The notes under the pieces were generated by a model. That model saw only the letters and a program-made list of their open reading frames with translations. It ran no database searches and had not been told where the DNA came from. From Gallalistipes aquisgranensis (GTDB taxonomy: Bacteria; Bacteroidota; Bacteroidia; Bacteroidales; Rikenellaceae), in NCBI RefSeq assembly GCF_014982715.1, contig NZ_JADCJY010000002.1, positions 186,001 through 250,000 on the forward strand: 64,000 bases of DNA. The letters are read 5' to 3'. The position numbers and the translations under genes were made by a program. Within the stretch, counting starts at the first letter, position 1; the number at the start of each line of letters is the position of its first letter. Of the stretch, positions 32,420 to 41,243 are shown in pieces.

Positions 32420-32458
32420 AAAAAGGAGGACGTCCGCAATGCGGACGTCCTCCTTTTT
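32420..32458. terminator. Bidirectional terminator between nifJ and the esterase gene
   Basis: AAAAAGGAGGACGTCCGC (32420-32437) pairs perfectly with 32441-32458 around AAT; T-runs lie on both strands. It serves nifJ on the plus strand and the ffh-esterase unit on the minus strand. Confidence 0.93.
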
Positions 32459-32499
32459 ACATCAGGCACAATGGATATTCGGCATCCACACCCGAAATT

Positions 32500-33291
32500 T
32501 TATCGTTCCAATACGCGAAACAGGAAATCCATCTTCTCCTGCCGTATTCCGGCAGGAATCGGCCCGCAATGCCTTCCGCCTTCGATCTCCTTATAGATGA
32601 CATGACGATGTCCGCTTTCGCGCATCGCCTTCACGAACCGGTCCGCATGATGCACCTTGCTGACCGACCGGTCGCCCGAAGTCTGCATGATAAAGAAAGG
32701 AATATCGGGAATCTCCCGAACCTGATCCATCGGGTTATGCTCGGTCATGCTCTCCTCGAACGTGTTGCCATATCCCCAATAGGCACACCGGAAAGTCCGG
32801 GGCAGATCGGGGCGTTCGGTAAAGTGATATTTGATATCCGTCACGGGACAGTTCGCCACACAGGCGCTGACCGGGCGCCGTGCATAACGGGTGTACAGAA
32901 TGGCGCAAAAACCTCCCATGCTGCCGCCCGTCGTGACCAACGGGATCGAATCGGGAATCCCGTAGGCTTCATAAACGGCATCCACAATCCCGTCTACCAT
33001 CTCCCGGGCCTGCCGGTTCATCCAGTGCCAGGGTCCACAATAAGGATAAACGATCAAATATCCCTTCTCCGCCAACATCTTCTCTTCCGAGGAAGGGGCC
33101 TCACGGAGCCTGGTATTATTCAGACCGTGGAACGAAATCATTACACCCCGGTAAGGTCCGGGCACCGAATCGAAAATCCACGCCATCTGCCGGGCTTCCC
33201 CGATCGTCAGGCCACCCCGTTCCTCCCCGACGGCGGACACCGCGACAGGAAGGGCGATACAGAAGAGGAAAAGAATGAACGACCGCTTCAT
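32500..33291 (-). CDS. Secreted alpha/beta-hydrolase, prolyl-oligopeptidase/esterase-like
   Basis: 263 residues with an N-terminal signal peptide (MKRSFILFLFCIALPVAVSA). The nucleophile elbow is GGSMGG (Ser in GxSxG), the acid probably Asp in MQTSGDRSV and the base His in EGGRHCG; the oxyanion region is SFHGLNN. The substrate cannot be told: carbohydrate esters or peptides are both possible. It lies 25 bases after ffh on the same strand, so it is probably cotranscribed with it despite the unrelated function. Confidence 0.8.
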   Translation of the reverse strand: MKRSFILFLFCIALPVAVSAVGEERGGLTIGEARQMAWIFDSVPGPYRGVMISFHGLNNTRLREAPSSEEKMLAEKGYLIVYPYCGPWHWMNRQAREMVDGIVDAVYEAYGIPDSIPLVTTGGSMGGFCAILYTRYARRPVSACVANCPVTDIKYHFTERPDLPRTFRCAYWGYGNTFEESMTEHNPMDQVREIPDIPFFIMQTSGDRSVSKVHHADRFVKAMRESGHRHVIYKEIEGGRHCGPIPAGIRQEKMDFLFRVLER

Positions 33292-33316
33292 ACGCTGATT
33301 TTCATATACGCATACG

Positions 33317-34624
33317 TTATCTCAACCGGGGTTTTCCTCCTGCGGCCACGGCTTTCATCATCTTGCGCGTGTCTTCGAACTGCTTGAGCAGGCGGTTCAC
33401 CTCCACGATCGTCACCCCGCTGCCCTTGGCGATCCGATTCTTACGGCTGGTATTGATCAACGAAGGATTTTCCCGCTCGGCCGGAGTCATCGAAAAGATG
33501 ATCGACTCGGTCTGCTTGAAGACGTCGTCGCTGATCTCCACATTCTTGAGCGCCTTGCCCACGCCCGGAATCATCGAAGCCAGATCCTTCAGATTGCCCA
33601 TCTTCTTGATCTGTCCGATCTGGGTAAGGAAATCGTTGAAATTGAACTGATCCTTGATGATCTTCTTTTTCAGTTTGCGGGCCTCATCCTCGTCGTACTG
33701 CTCCTGCGCCCGCTCTACCAGCGAAACGATGTCACCCATACCGAGAATCCGGTCGGCCATACGTTCCGGGTGGAACACCTGCAAAGCATCCATCTTCTCA
33801 CCCGAAGAGATGAATTTCAACGGTTTGTTAACCACCGCACGGATCGAAATGGCCGCACCGCCCCGTGTATCGCCGTCGAGCTTGGTCAGCACCACGCCGT
33901 CGAAATCAAGACGGTCATTGAATTCACGGGCCGTATTCACCGCATCCTGCCCCGTCATGGCATCCACGACGAAAAGGGTCTCGCTCGGCCGGACCGCCTG
34001 CTTGATCGCCGTGATCTCCTGCATCATCTCCTCGTCCACGGCCAGACGTCCGGCCGTATCGACGATCACCGTATTGAGTCCCTTGCTACGGGCATACCTG
34101 ATGGCGTTCTCGGCGATCTGCACCGGATTCCGGTTCCCCTCCTCCGTGTAAACCTCCACACCGATCTGGCTCCCGAGCACCTTCAGCTGCTCGATGGCGG
34201 CCGGACGGTAAACGTCACCGGCCACGAGCAACACGCCGCGTCCCTTCTTGCTTTTGATCAGATTGGCCAGTTTCCCGGAAAAGGTCGTCTTACCGGAACC
34301 TTGCAGACCGGCGATCAACACCACGGCGGGACTTCCCTCCAGCCGGATATCGGTCATCGTTCCTCCCATCAACCGGGCCAATTCGTCCCGGACGATCTTG
34401 GTCATCATCTGACCGGGCTTTACGGCTTTCAACACATCGGCCCCCAACGCCTTCTGTTTCACTTCGTCGGTGAACGATTTGGCCACCTTATAGTTGACGT
34501 CGGCGTCGATCAACGCCCGGCGAATCTCCTTCAGCGTTTCGGCCACGTTGATCTCGGTGATACGCCCCTCGCCCTTCAGAATCTTAAAGGAACGCTCCAG
34601 TTTATCGGTTAAATTCTCAAACAT
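33317..34624 (-). CDS. ffh: Signal recognition particle protein Ffh
   Basis: 435 residues. N domain (FENLTDKLERSFKILKGEG), G domain with P-loop GLQGSGKTTFSGKLA, DTAGRLAVDE, and TKLDGDTRGGAA, then the Met-containing M domain that binds 4.5S RNA and signal sequences (GSGVTIVEVNRLLKQFEDTRKMMK). Works with FtsY to bring nascent membrane proteins to SecYEG. Length is at the short end of the family because the Met/Gly-rich tail is absent (ends GGKPRLR). Confidence 0.97.
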   Translation of the reverse strand: MFENLTDKLERSFKILKGEGRITEINVAETLKEIRRALIDADVNYKVAKSFTDEVKQKALGADVLKAVKPGQMMTKIVRDELARLMGGTMTDIRLEGSPAVVLIAGLQGSGKTTFSGKLANLIKSKKGRGVLLVAGDVYRPAAIEQLKVLGSQIGVEVYTEEGNRNPVQIAENAIRYARSKGLNTVIVDTAGRLAVDEEMMQEITAIKQAVRPSETLFVVDAMTGQDAVNTAREFNDRLDFDGVVLTKLDGDTRGGAAISIRAVVNKPLKFISSGEKMDALQVFHPERMADRILGMGDIVSLVERAQEQYDEDEARKLKKKIIKDQFNFNDFLTQIGQIKKMGNLKDLASMIPGVGKALKNVEISDDVFKQTESIIFSMTPAERENPSLINTSRKNRIAKGSGVTIVEVNRLLKQFEDTRKMMKAVAAGGKPRLR

Positions 34625-34649
34625 CGTTTCGGATTTTCAATTCTTTCCA

Positions 34650-34680
34650 CAAATATAATCAATTTCGCGTGCAAGTCAAG
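34650..34680 (-). promoter_or_regulatory. Promoter of ffh
   Basis: Minus-strand TATATTTG (34657-34650) matches the -7 box; CTTG (34680-34677) is 19 bases upstream as the -33 box with one mismatch. Expected RNA start is about 20 bases before the ATG. Confidence 0.65.
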
Positions 34681-34803
34681 AACGCACGCCGGGACACGAA
34701 ACCGCCCTGCGGCACAGGATGCGCGAACCCGTCGCAAATATACGAAATAGTTCCGGGATGCAGGCTTTCCGAGCCGATTTTCAAAGGCTTCTTTCCTGCA
34801 TAC

Positions 34804-34832
34804 GAAAAGCGGCCTCTTTCCGAAGCCGCTTT
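34804..34832 (-). terminator. Terminator of the mmd operon
   Basis: AAAGCGGC (34806-34813) pairs with GCCGCTTT (34825-34832); on the minus strand the stem is followed by TTTTCG. It lies about 25 bases after the mmdB stop. The loop also holds the partly self-complementary CTTTCCGAAG. Confidence 0.75.
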
Positions 34833-34857
34833 CCGTATTCCGTATCTCTCCGTCCGT

Positions 34858-36045
34858 CTATCCCAGGAAGCTGAGCAGCACACCGGCCGCCACGGCACTT
34901 CCGATCACACCGGCCACATTGGGCCCCATGGCGTGCATCAACAGGTAATTGGTCTTGTCGTACTTGATACCCATATCCTGCGACACGCGTGCGGCCAGCG
35001 GTACGGCCGAAACACCCGCATTGCCGATCAGCGGATTGATCTTGTTTCCCTCCTTCAGGAAGAGGTTCATGAACTTCACGAACAGCACGCCCGAAGCCGT
35101 AGCGATGAAGAAGGCACAGGCGCCGATAGCGAACGTACCGACCGATTTCAAGGTCAGGAAGGTGGTCGCCTGGGTGGAGGCACCCACCGTCAGACCGATC
35201 AGAATCGTCACGATGTCGATCATCGGGCCGCTGGCCGTATTGGCCAGACGTTTCGTCACGCCGCACTCCTTGAGCAGGTTCCCGAAGAACAGCATACCCA
35301 GCAGGGGCAAAGCCGAAGGCACCAGGAAAGCCGTGAAGAGCAGTCCGATAATCGGAAAGAGGATTTTTTCGGTCTGCGAAATCTGACGGGGCGGCTTCAT
35401 ATGGATCACGCGCTCTTTCTGGGTGGTCAGCAGGCGCATCACGGGCGGCTGGATCAAAGGCACGAGCGCCATGTACGAATACGCCGAAATAGCAATGGCA
35501 CCCATCAGGTCGGGAGCCAGCCGGCTCGACAGGAAGATGGCCGTGGGACCGTCCGCACCGCCGATGATACCGATAGCCCCGGCCTCAGCTGCCGTATAGT
35601 CGAAACCCAGCGCTCCCAATCCGAGCACCGCCATGTAGGCAGCGAAAATGCCGAACTGCGCAGCAGCGCCCACCAACATCAGTTTAGGATTGGAAATCAG
35701 GGCCGAGAAGTCGGTCATCGCACCGATTCCGAGGAATATCAGCGGAGGATACACCCCTTTCACCACCCCGAAATAGAGGTAGTTGAGCACCGAACCCTCT
35801 TCATAGATGCCCACCTCCATGCCGGGAAAGAACGGGATATTTCCCACGATGATACCGAACCCGATCGGAACCAGCAGCATCGGTTCGAAGTGTTTGGCGA
35901 TCGCCAGATAGATGAAGATCATACCGATCACGATCATGACCAGATGGCCCCACGTCAGGTTGGCGAAACCCGTGAAAGTATAGAACTGCTGAAGATTATC
36001 CCCCAGGAAAGAGAAGAATCCCGGATTTGCTGCTTCTGCCAACAT
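34858..36045 (-). CDS. mmdB: Sodium-translocating decarboxylase beta subunit
   Basis: 395-residue polytopic membrane protein of the OadB/MmdB/GcdB family, the Na+-pumping subunit that decarboxylates carboxybiotin. Conserved stretches include GIGAMTDFSALISNP, IGIIGGADGPTAIFLSS (with the conserved Asp for Na+) and the end MGPNVAGVIGSAVAAG. About ten hydrophobic segments are visible. The neighbouring carboxyltransferase, biotin carrier and epimerase genes identify the substrate as methylmalonyl-CoA. It is the last gene of the operon, 4 bases after the biotin carrier gene. Confidence 0.95.
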   Translation of the reverse strand: MLAEAANPGFFSFLGDNLQQFYTFTGFANLTWGHLVMIVIGMIFIYLAIAKHFEPMLLVPIGFGIIVGNIPFFPGMEVGIYEEGSVLNYLYFGVVKGVYPPLIFLGIGAMTDFSALISNPKLMLVGAAAQFGIFAAYMAVLGLGALGFDYTAAEAGAIGIIGGADGPTAIFLSSRLAPDLMGAIAISAYSYMALVPLIQPPVMRLLTTQKERVIHMKPPRQISQTEKILFPIIGLLFTAFLVPSALPLLGMLFFGNLLKECGVTKRLANTASGPMIDIVTILIGLTVGASTQATTFLTLKSVGTFAIGACAFFIATASGVLFVKFMNLFLKEGNKINPLIGNAGVSAVPLAARVSQDMGIKYDKTNYLLMHAMGPNVAGVIGSAVAAGVLLSFLG

Positions 36046-36049
36046 ATGC

Positions 36050-36490
36050 CTAACCGATTGTCATCAGCACGTCGCCTTCGAGCACCGAATCGCCCTGGTT
36101 GACGCTGACAGATTTCACAATACCTTCCACGTCGGAGTCGATGTTGTTCTCCATCTTCATGGCCTCGAGGATCAGCAGACGCTGGCCGACCGACACGTGG
36201 TCACCCACCTTGACGGCAAGATTCAGCACCACTCCCGGCAGCGGACTCTTCACCGGCGTCCCGGCTCCGGCGGCCTGCGGTTTGGCGGTTTTAGCCACGG
36301 CGGGATGCGCATCGGTCGAAGGAACGACGGGACTCTGCACCAGTTTCGGGGTTTTGGTCTTGGCGGCCACGCCCTCCACTTCCACCGTGTAATCGACCCC
36401 GTTCACCGTCACGTTGGCCTCGTTGTCGTCAACGCTGTTCACCGCCACGGTGTAGTCGTTTCCGTTTATCTTGAATTTATACGTTTTCAT
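36050..36490 (-). CDS. mmdC: Biotin carboxyl carrier protein of the decarboxylase (gamma/BCCP)
   Basis: 146 residues. The C-terminal biotinyl domain has the LEAMKMEN motif with the acceptor Lys, preceded by a Pro/Ala-rich flexible linker (residues about 50-78, with TPKLVQSPVVPSTD and KPQAAGAG). The N-terminal 45 residues form a beta-rich segment starting MKTYKFKINGNDYTV. It shuttles CO2 from the alpha subunit (MmdA) to the beta subunit (MmdB). Confidence 0.93.
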   Translation of the reverse strand: MKTYKFKINGNDYTVAVNSVDDNEANVTVNGVDYTVEVEGVAAKTKTPKLVQSPVVPSTDAHPAVAKTAKPQAAGAGTPVKSPLPGVVLNLAVKVGDHVSVGQRLLILEAMKMENNIDSDVEGIVKSVSVNQGDSVLEGDVLMTIG

Positions 36491-36501
36491 ACTGTTTCTG
36501 C

Positions 36502-37401
36502 TTATTTTTTATTGGGAATTTGACGTAACCCGTAGATCTTGGAACTCCACGGAGAGTATGCCCGGGCCACCCGGTTGATGGTCAGTACGGTAGACTCCTT
36601 GTCGTGCATCTCGCTGCGATACATGTGAAGAGCCATCGCTATGGCGGCTATTTCCGCTTCGCCGCTGAACGTATTGCCTTTCACCTTGTTCAACAACGGT
36701 TCGGAAACCTTGCCGGCAGCATTCTGGTTCTTCTGCGTCACCTTCTTCATGGTCTTGCCCAGCAGGCTGAACAGGATATAGAGGATCAGCAGCGCCGAAA
36801 ACACCACGCTCATGGCCGTAATGGCCATAATGATTCCCGAAGGGTCCATCCGACGGAACTTCTCATGTTTAGGCACCTCGTCGATCACGTCATTCGTAGC
36901 TCCCGGCGTCGTCCGGGGCAGTTTCCCGAATACGGGACCTTCGTCCGTTTCCAGCACGCCGATCGAAACGTCAGGCTCCTGTTCGGAAACCTCGTAACGG
37001 ATTTCATCAATCGGTTTCCCCTTTCCGCTGGCATCCAACAGGGCCAGATAACCCGTCTGGTCCAGCGTGAAATTGGTATGGAACGTTCCCTTGGTGTCGG
37101 TTCCGTCGCAGAAAAAGACAACGTAATCCCGGGGAGCGACCACCGTACGCGGATCGCCCGAAGGAATCCGGTAGGTGTACCGGTTGTCGCCCAGTTTCAC
37201 CGAAAGGTGGGCCCCGGCGAGGTTGACCTTCGAATACCCGGTATTGAAGAGCTCGATCCAGCCGATCCGTTTTCCGTAGTCGTCCTCATAGTTGTCTACG
37301 TTGCGGACCATGACCTCGTTGATCCTGATGTCCTTGATGCCCTGCGCCGAAACGCCCGCACCCAGCATCAGCATCAATCCTAATGCGAACAGTCTCCTCA
37401 T
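36502..37401 (-). CDS. OadG-like decarboxylase subunit fused to an N-terminal lamin tail domain
   Basis: 299 residues. Signal peptide 1-19 (ending GVSAQG). A lamin-tail domain (LTD) fills about 22-178: INEVMVRN, IGWIELFNTGYSKVNLAG, the HTNFTLDQTGYLALLD block and the closing TTPGATND. A membrane helix lies at about 188-210 (GIIMAITAMSVVFSALLILYIL) in the style of OadG, followed by a cytoplasmic tail of about 88 residues with EAEIAAIAMALHMY and YSPWSSKIYGLRQ. Its place between mmdA and mmdC supports a role as the small delta/gamma membrane subunit that anchors the complex. The LTD would lie in the periplasm. Confidence 0.85.
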   Translation of the reverse strand: MRRLFALGLMLMLGAGVSAQGIKDIRINEVMVRNVDNYEDDYGKRIGWIELFNTGYSKVNLAGAHLSVKLGDNRYTYRIPSGDPRTVVAPRDYVVFFCDGTDTKGTFHTNFTLDQTGYLALLDASGKGKPIDEIRYEVSEQEPDVSIGVLETDEGPVFGKLPRTTPGATNDVIDEVPKHEKFRRMDPSGIIMAITAMSVVFSALLILYILFSLLGKTMKKVTQKNQNAAGKVSEPLLNKVKGNTFSGEAEIAAIAMALHMYRSEMHDKESTVLTINRVARAYSPWSSKIYGLRQIPNKK

Positions 37402-37404
37402 AGC

Positions 37405-38967
37405 CTACAACGGAATATTAGAGTGTTTCTTGGCCGGATTGACCAGCTTCTTGGTGGCCAGCGACTGCAGGGCGCGGATGATCCGGAACCGGGTATTGCG
37501 CGGCTCGATCACGTCGTCGATATAACCGTATTTGGCAGCCACGTACGGATTGGCGAACTTGCGCCGGTACTCCGACTCCTTCTCGGCCATGAACTTGGCC
37601 TTCTCCTCCGGATCTTCGATGGCGGCGATCTCCTTCGAAGAGAGCACCTCGATCGCTCCGGCCGGACCCATTACGGCGATTTCGGCCTGCGGCCATGCAT
37701 AGTTGATGTCGCCCCGCAGATGTTTGGAACTCATCACACAGTAGGCACCTCCGTAGGCCTTGCGCAGGATCACCGTCACCTTGGGCACCGTCGCCTCGCC
37801 GTAAGCGAAAAGCAGTTTGGCCCCGTGGATAATGATACCGCCGTATTCCTGGGCCGTTCCCGGCAGGAAGCCCGGTACGTCCACCAGCGTCACGATCGGA
37901 ATATTGAACGCATCGCAGAAACGCACGAAGCGGGCGGCCTTGCGCGAAGCGTTGATATCGAGCACACCGGCCAAATACTTCGGCTGGTTGGCGATAATTC
38001 CCACGCTCTGTCCGTTGAAACGGGCGAAACCCGTCACGATATTGGGAGCGAACAGGCTCTGACTCTCGAGGAATTCCCCGTTGTCCACGACGGCGCGGAT
38101 CACTTCCAGCACGTCGTACGGTTTGTTCGGATTGTCGGGAATGATCTCGTTGAGCGCATCCTCCAGACGGTCGATATCATCGGTGCAGACGGTCAGCGGG
38201 GCATCTTCCAGATTATTCTGGGGCAGATAGCTCAGCAGTTTACGAATCAGCCCCATACCGTCTTCCTCCGTGTCGGCCACGAAATGGGCCACACCGCTTT
38301 TGGCTGCATGGATCGAAGCGCCGCCCAGCTGCTCCTGGCTTACCTCCTCGCCCGTCACCGTCTTCACCACCTTCGGCCCGGTCACGAACATATAGCTCGT
38401 ACCCTTGCTCATGATGATGAAATCGGTCAGCGCCGGCGAATAGACGGCACCACCCGCACAAGGGCCGAAAATAGCCGAAATCTGCGGAATCACGCCCGAA
38501 GCCAGAATGTTGCGCTGGAAAATCTCCGTATAGCCGCTCAGGCTGTTCACACCCTCCTGGATACGGGCACCGCCGGAGTCGTTGATGCCGATCAGCGGAG
38601 CACCGGCCTTCATGGCCATATCCATCACCTTACATATCTTGGCCGCAAAGGTTTCGGAAAGCGAACCGCCGAAGACCGTGAAATCCTGGGCGAAAACATA
38701 GACCAGCCGACCGTCCACGGTGCCGTATCCGGTCACCACGCCGTCGCCGTAATAGGTCTCGTTCTCCAGCCCGAAATTGTGGCAACGGTGCGTGACGAAC
38801 ATGTCGAACTCCTCGAAACTGCCTTCGTCCAGCAGCATTTCGATCCGCTCGCGGGCCGTATATTTACCTTTCTTATGCTGCGAGTCGATCCGTTTCTGTC
38901 CTCCGCCCAGTTTGGCCTGTTCGCGCAGGCGGATCAACTCCTCGATTTTACCCTGATTGCTGCTCAT
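37405..38967 (-). CDS. mmdA: Methylmalonyl-CoA decarboxylase alpha subunit / acyl-CoA carboxyltransferase
   Basis: 520-residue carboxyltransferase with two crotonase-like halves. Motifs: [62 protein letters not shown], and in the second half [23 protein letters not shown] and [15 protein letters not shown]. It moves the carboxyl group from methylmalonyl-CoA to biotin, giving propionyl-CoA. The order with mce upstream and the sodium-pump subunits downstream separates it from a propionyl-CoA carboxylase that works in the ATP-using direction. Confidence 0.95.
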   Translation of the reverse strand: MSSNQGKIEELIRLREQAKLGGGQKRIDSQHKKGKYTARERIEMLLDEGSFEEFDMFVTHRCHNFGLENETYYGDGVVTGYGTVDGRLVYVFAQDFTVFGGSLSETFAAKICKVMDMAMKAGAPLIGINDSGGARIQEGVNSLSGYTEIFQRNILASGVIPQISAIFGPCAGGAVYSPALTDFIIMSKGTSYMFVTGPKVVKTVTGEEVSQEQLGGASIHAAKSGVAHFVADTEEDGMGLIRKLLSYLPQNNLEDAPLTVCTDDIDRLEDALNEIIPDNPNKPYDVLEVIRAVVDNGEFLESQSLFAPNIVTGFARFNGQSVGIIANQPKYLAGVLDINASRKAARFVRFCDAFNIPIVTLVDVPGFLPGTAQEYGGIIIHGAKLLFAYGEATVPKVTVILRKAYGGAYCVMSSKHLRGDINYAWPQAEIAVMGPAGAIEVLSSKEIAAIEDPEEKAKFMAEKESEYRRKFANPYVAAKYGYIDDVIEPRNTRFRIIRALQSLATKKLVNPAKKHSNIPL

Positions 38968-38979
38968 AATCCCGTCAGA

Positions 38980-39393
38980 TTATTTCTTGTTCTTATCCTC
39001 GCACAGTTCGGTCAGCACGCCGAAAGTCGATTTCGGGTGCAGGAAAGCGATGCTCAGCCCCTCGGCGCCCTTGCGCGGAGCCTTGTCGATCAGCTGCACG
39101 CCCTTGCTCTCGGCATCAGCCAGCGCATCCTCGACACCCTCCACGGCGAAAGCCACATGATGCACACCGGCCCCCTTCTTTTCGATGAACTTGGCGATCG
39201 TACCGTCTTCCGAAGTCGATTCCAGCAATTCGATCTTGGTCTGCCCCACCTTGAAAAACGCGGTCTTCACCTTCTGGTCGGCGACCTCCTCGATGTTATA
39301 GCACTTCAGGCCCAATACGTTTTCCCAGTACGGAATGGCTTCATCGAGACTCTTGACGGCAATCCCGATGTGTTCGATGTGTGAAACTTTCAT
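38980..39393 (-). CDS. mce: Methylmalonyl-CoA epimerase
   Basis: 137-residue VOC-fold enzyme that interconverts (R)- and (S)-methylmalonyl-CoA. Metal ligands are seen as His in HIEHIGIAV, His in GVHHVAFAV and Glu in VLTELCED. First gene of the mmd operon, with its own promoter. The (R)-isomer made by the B12-dependent mutase must be epimerised before MmdA can use it; the mutase genes themselves are not in this window. Confidence 0.95.
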   Translation of the reverse strand: MKVSHIEHIGIAVKSLDEAIPYWENVLGLKCYNIEEVADQKVKTAFFKVGQTKIELLESTSEDGTIAKFIEKKGAGVHHVAFAVEGVEDALADAESKGVQLIDKAPRKGAEGLSIAFLHPKSTFGVLTELCEDKNKK

Positions 39394-39469
39394 GATTTTT
39401 GAAATTTTTTATAATGTAAATATAATTTATTGTTTTTCAGCATCTTCCCCTTTACACGGAAGCCTCTTA

Positions 39470-39500
39470 CAAAGATAGAGGGAATATCCGGATTAATAAA
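39470..39500 (-). promoter_or_regulatory. Promoter of the mce-mmd operon
   Basis: Minus-strand TATCTTTG (39477-39470) is an exact -7 box; TTTA (39500-39497) is 19 bases upstream with one mismatch to TTTG. Leader about 70 bases, very AT-rich. Confidence 0.75.
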
Positions 39501-39557
39501 TATTTTCATCATATTTTTTTCGTCTTTTTTACGGATTTTCCGACCGATTTCCCCCGA

Positions 39558-40670
39558 TCACAAACTCTGGTAAACCCGCATCAGACTGGCAACGATATGC
39601 TCCTGCCGGAAACGGGCCGCATGACGATATCCCCTTTCGGCCAGTTCCGCACGCAGGGCAGTGTCGCCCAACGCCCGCCCGATCGCATCCGCCATCTCTT
39701 CCGTACTGGCCGGATCGACATAGAGGCAGGCATCGCCGCCCGTCTCGACAAAGACGCCCCCCCGGGTCGTAATGACCGGAATCCCCGAATTGAGCCCTTC
39801 GAGAATCGGGATGCCGAACCCTTCGAACAACGAAGCGTAGACCAGTGCATCCGCCATCTGGTAAAGGGCAGGCAGATCGGACGTCTCGACCCCGGTCAGA
39901 AAATGAATCCGGTCCGCAAGCCCGTGGCCGGCGGCATAACTTTCGACCCGGTCGGCATAGGGTGTCCGCCGCCCGCACACCACGAGTTCCGTATCCAATC
40001 CGTTTTCGGCGATCGCACGCACGGCAAGCAACAGGTTCTTGCGCTCCTCCACGGTACCCACACTCAACAGATAGTGTCCGGGCAGCCCGTATTTCATCCG
40101 CACGCGCCGACGCTCCCCGTCGTCCGCCCGGTCATAAAAAATCGGATTGCAGCCCTGGTAGACCACGTCTATTTTCTCGGAAGGGACTCCCCAGAATTCC
40201 ACCAGGTCATTCCGGGTCTGGCCGCTGATGGCGATAATCCGGTCGGCATTCCGGCAGCTTCCGGCATACTTCCGGGTGTACAGCCAACGATCGGCCGGCC
40301 TGTAAAGCCGGGGATAACGCACGAATATCAGATCGTGGATCGTCACCACGCTCCGCACCCCCGATCGGCGGATGTCGGCAGGCAGCTCGTTGCTCAATCC
40401 GTGATAAATGTCCAACCCTGCCCGACGCAGGCTGCCACTCATGGCATAACTCCTCCACAGGGAGGAAAAACGCCGGGACACGCCTTCGGGATAGAGCGTC
40501 CGCACGCCCTCGGGCACAGCGAATCCGACGGGATTACCCTCTTTCGGAGAAAAAAGCAGATACTCGTGGCCGGGACAATAACGGCTGAGCAGTTCCACAC
40601 TGTCGCGGCTGTACGCTCCCAATCCGCTGCGGTTGAAAAAGACACGCTTGGCATCGAACCCTATACGCAT
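39558..40670 (-). CDS. Glycosyltransferase family 4 protein
   Basis: 370-residue GT-B glycosyltransferase of the GT4 type. N-terminal acceptor domain starts GFDAKRVFFNRSGLGAYS. The donor-binding domain has GTVEERKNLLLAVRA and the E-x7-E motif in SLFEGFGIPILEGLNSGIPV, followed by ITTRGGVFVETGGDACLYVDP. Donor and acceptor sugar cannot be told. It is a single gene, not part of a capsule or O-antigen cluster, standing between the mmd operon and the meaB pair. Confidence 0.9.
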   Translation of the reverse strand: MRIGFDAKRVFFNRSGLGAYSRDSVELLSRYCPGHEYLLFSPKEGNPVGFAVPEGVRTLYPEGVSRRFSSLWRSYAMSGSLRRAGLDIYHGLSNELPADIRRSGVRSVVTIHDLIFVRYPRLYRPADRWLYTRKYAGSCRNADRIIAISGQTRNDLVEFWGVPSEKIDVVYQGCNPIFYDRADDGERRRVRMKYGLPGHYLLSVGTVEERKNLLLAVRAIAENGLDTELVVCGRRTPYADRVESYAAGHGLADRIHFLTGVETSDLPALYQMADALVYASLFEGFGIPILEGLNSGIPVITTRGGVFVETGGDACLYVDPASTEEMADAIGRALGDTALRAELAERGYRHAARFRQEHIVASLMRVYQSL

Positions 40671-40752
40671 AGGTCAGAAAGTTTTACGATTTCGACGGTG
40701 GGTAAAGTTACAACTTTAGCCCGGATATACGGCCCGAAACGGAATAATTTGT

Positions 40753-40760
40753 TATCTTCG
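40753..40760 (+). promoter_or_regulatory. Weak -7 element before the thioredoxin-fold/meaB pair
   Basis: TATCTTCG has one mismatch to TAnnTTTG; no matching -33 box. Placement about 18 bases before the ATG at 40778 is suitable. Confidence 0.35.
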
Positions 40761-40777
40761 CAGAAAATGAGCGGCCC

Positions 40778-41236
40778 ATGAAACAGATCGCCTTGTTTGC
40801 GTTCGCCGCACTGGCATTGCTCCAGACGGTTAGCGCCCAGAAACTTATCGTGGGGGAACGCGCCCCGGAACTCAGAATCGGGGAGTGGCTGTCCAAGGCC
40901 CCGGCCGAGGGAGACATGCCCCGGCTGGTGGAATTTTTCCATTCGGCCAGCAAGCCCTCCACCGACCGGATTCCCAACCTGAACGCCCTGGCCAAAAAGT
41001 ACGACGGAAAGCTCCATGTCATCGTCGTCACCCGCGAGTCCCGCGACAAGGTGGCCCCGGCGCTGGCCGACCGCAGCAATCTGTTCTATGCGGGACTGGA
41101 CGACGCGGGCAAAACCTTCTCCGCCTATGGGGTACGCTATCTTCCGTTCAGCGTGCTGATCGACGCGAAAGGACGCACCCGCTGGTTCGGCAACTCCGCC
41201 CACCTCACCGAAGAGATCATCAACCAAAACCTGTAA
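40778..41236 (+). CDS. Secreted thioredoxin-fold protein without catalytic cysteines
   Basis: 152 residues with a signal peptide (MKQIALFAFAALALLQTVSA). The remainder looks like a TlpA/redoxin fold: EFFHSASKPSTDRIPNLNALAKKY stands where a CxxC motif would be, VIVVTRESRDKVAPAL follows, and a cis-Pro loop is seen in VRYLPFSVLIDAKGRTRW. There is no cysteine at all in the mature part, so it cannot act as a thiol oxidoreductase. Located 7 bases before meaB and probably cotranscribed. Function unknown; a structural or binding role is possible. Confidence 0.75.
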   Translation: MKQIALFAFAALALLQTVSAQKLIVGERAPELRIGEWLSKAPAEGDMPRLVEFFHSASKPSTDRIPNLNALAKKYDGKLHVIVVTRESRDKVAPALADRSNLFYAGLDDAGKTFSAYGVRYLPFSVLIDAKGRTRWFGNSAHLTEEIINQNL

Positions 41237-41243
41237 CACGACC

